NCBI GenBank assembly: GCA_934277655.1 | Contig: CAKQVC010000168.1 | Span: forward strand, 1 to 5,170 | DNA: 5,170 nt | Origin: an uncultured Clostridia bacterium | GTDB lineage: Bacteria; Bacillota; Clostridia; Peptostreptococcales; Anaerovoracaceae | Direction: 5' to 3' | In this document: positions 4,362 through 5,170 of the stretch, piece by piece | Layout: each line of letters begins with the position of its first letter | How positions within the stretch are numbered: the stretch's first letter is position 1 | Notes under the pieces: generated by a model | The model's database searches: none | Seen by the model: only the letters and a program-made list of their open reading frames with translations | What the model was told of the DNA's origin: nothing | Program-made: the position numbers and the translations under genes

Positions 4362-5170
4362 TCATAAAGCCTTATCGCTGAATTTCGTATATCTTGATAC
4401 CCACGTCAGCTCTACCTTATCAGTAGGTCCGCTTCTGTGCTTTGCGATATTGACTTCACATACACCCGGTTTTTCGGTGTTTTCGTTGTAATAATCATCT
4501 CTGTAAAGGAAAATTACAATATCCGCATCCTGTTCAATGGAACCGGATTCTCTCAGGTCGGACAAGATCGGTCTCCGATCCTGCCTTTGTTCTACCGCTC
4601 TGGAAAGCTGCGAAAGAACAATTACCGGGCAGTCCATTTCTCTTGCCAAAAGTTTTAGATTCCTGGAGATGGAACTGATTTCCTGCTGCCGGCTGTCTGC
4701 TTTCCCATCAAAACGCATCAGCTGAAGGTAGTCGATCACAATCAGATCCAGCCCCTGCTCAGCTTTTAATCTCCGGCACTTATTCCGCATTTCCATGATG
4801 GAAATGCCTGGTGTATCATCAATGGCAATTTTCGAATTGTTCAGTTCATCAACTGCCAGGGAAACCCGATCCCAGTCCTTTCGGTCCAGATCTCCTTGTT
4901 TCAGTTTTTGCATTTCAACACGTGCCTGCATTGCCAGCAAACGTTGTCCCAGCTGTTCCTTGGACATTTCAAGACTGAAAATAATAGCAGAAGTTCCAAA
5001 CTTAACGGCACTTTGCTGTGCAATATTCAATGCAAACGCAGTTTTTCCCATAGCTGGACGAGCCGCAATAATGATCAGATCTGACCGCTGAAGTCCGCTG
5101 GTCTTTTCGTCCAGTGTCCTGAATCCTGTCGGAATACCAACAATCTTATCTTTATTACGGGAAGCTGCAT
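4362..5170 (-). CDS. dnaB: Replicative DNA helicase DnaB, C-terminal ATPase part (5' end outside window)
   Basis: The last 268 codons of the hexameric replicative helicase (called DnaC in Bacillus) are present; the N-terminal domain and linker, roughly 180 residues, lie beyond base 5170. The reading frame is open to the window edge, so the ATG at 5051 is internal: it falls in the Walker A motif. Visible motifs, numbered within the fragment, are the IPTGFRTLD entry (12-20), Walker A ARPAMGKT (36-43), the catalytic Glu67 in FSLEMS, Walker B LIVIDYLQL (142-150), the LSQLSRAVEQR motif (185-195), and KHR near 243-245 carrying the arginine finger region, ending VELTWVSRYTKFSDKAL. It unwinds duplex DNA ahead of the replication fork. 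It lies 35 bases upstream of the dnaD-like gene on the same strand, probably in one transcript, which places helicase and likely loading partner together. No defects are seen. Confidence 0.97.
   Translation of the reverse strand, partial: AASRNKDKIVGIPTGFRTLDEKTSGLQRSDLIIIAARPAMGKTAFALNIAQQSAVKFGTSAIIFSLEMSKEQLGQRLLAMQARVEMQKLKQGDLDRKDWDRVSLAVDELNNSKIAIDDTPGISIMEMRNKCRRLKAEQGLDLIVIDYLQLMRFDGKADSRQQEISSISRNLKLLAREMDCPVIVLSQLSRAVEQRQDRRPILSDLRESGSIEQDADIVIFLYRDDYYNENTEKPGVCEVNIAKHRSGPTDKVELTWVSRYTKFSDKAL

Overview
The window looks like chromosomal core sequence from a spore-forming, low-to-moderate GC member of the Clostridia. A Lachnospiraceae-like organism is my best guess from protein flavour, not from a search. 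Every gene I can support lies on the minus strand, so transcription runs from high to low coordinates. No transposase, phage gene, tRNA, rRNA or CRISPR array is visible.

Region A (5170 down to about 1358) is a replication and cell-wall cluster. It holds the C-terminal ATPase half of the replicative helicase DnaB, which enters from outside the window. A 427-residue DnaD-family primosome protein follows, and its C-terminus carries a four-cysteine module resembling the N-terminal domain of clostridial DnaC/DnaI helicase loaders, without the loader ATPase. Next comes a membrane-anchored M23 (LytM-type) endopeptidase with LysM and G5 domains, overlapping the dnaD-like gene by 19 bp. A hairpin terminator closes the unit.

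Region B (about 1366-1133) is a 234-base non-coding stretch. It contains two tandem 21-bp repeats, a 6-bp inverted repeat, and a 21-bp pseudo-palindrome that looks like a regulator binding site.

Region C (1132 down to 1) is a tightly packed sporulation and division cluster: yabP, yabQ, a DivIC/FtsL-like septum protein, and the first 38 codons of a gene whose product begins like ribonuclease M5 (5S rRNA maturation). yabQ/divIC and divIC/rnmV overlap by 41 and 26 nt. yabP and yabQ are spore-cortex genes in Bacillus. The usual upstream neighbours of yabP in many Firmicutes (hup and the S4-domain gene yabO/rqcP) are not here; the M23 gene and its terminator occupy that place.

Most of the window is ordinary core genome. 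The points worth a second look are the DnaD/DnaC-like hybrid architecture beside dnaB, the repeat-and-palindrome region ahead of yabP, and the overlap that gives the RNase M5 candidate an Asn/Gln-rich N-terminal extension.
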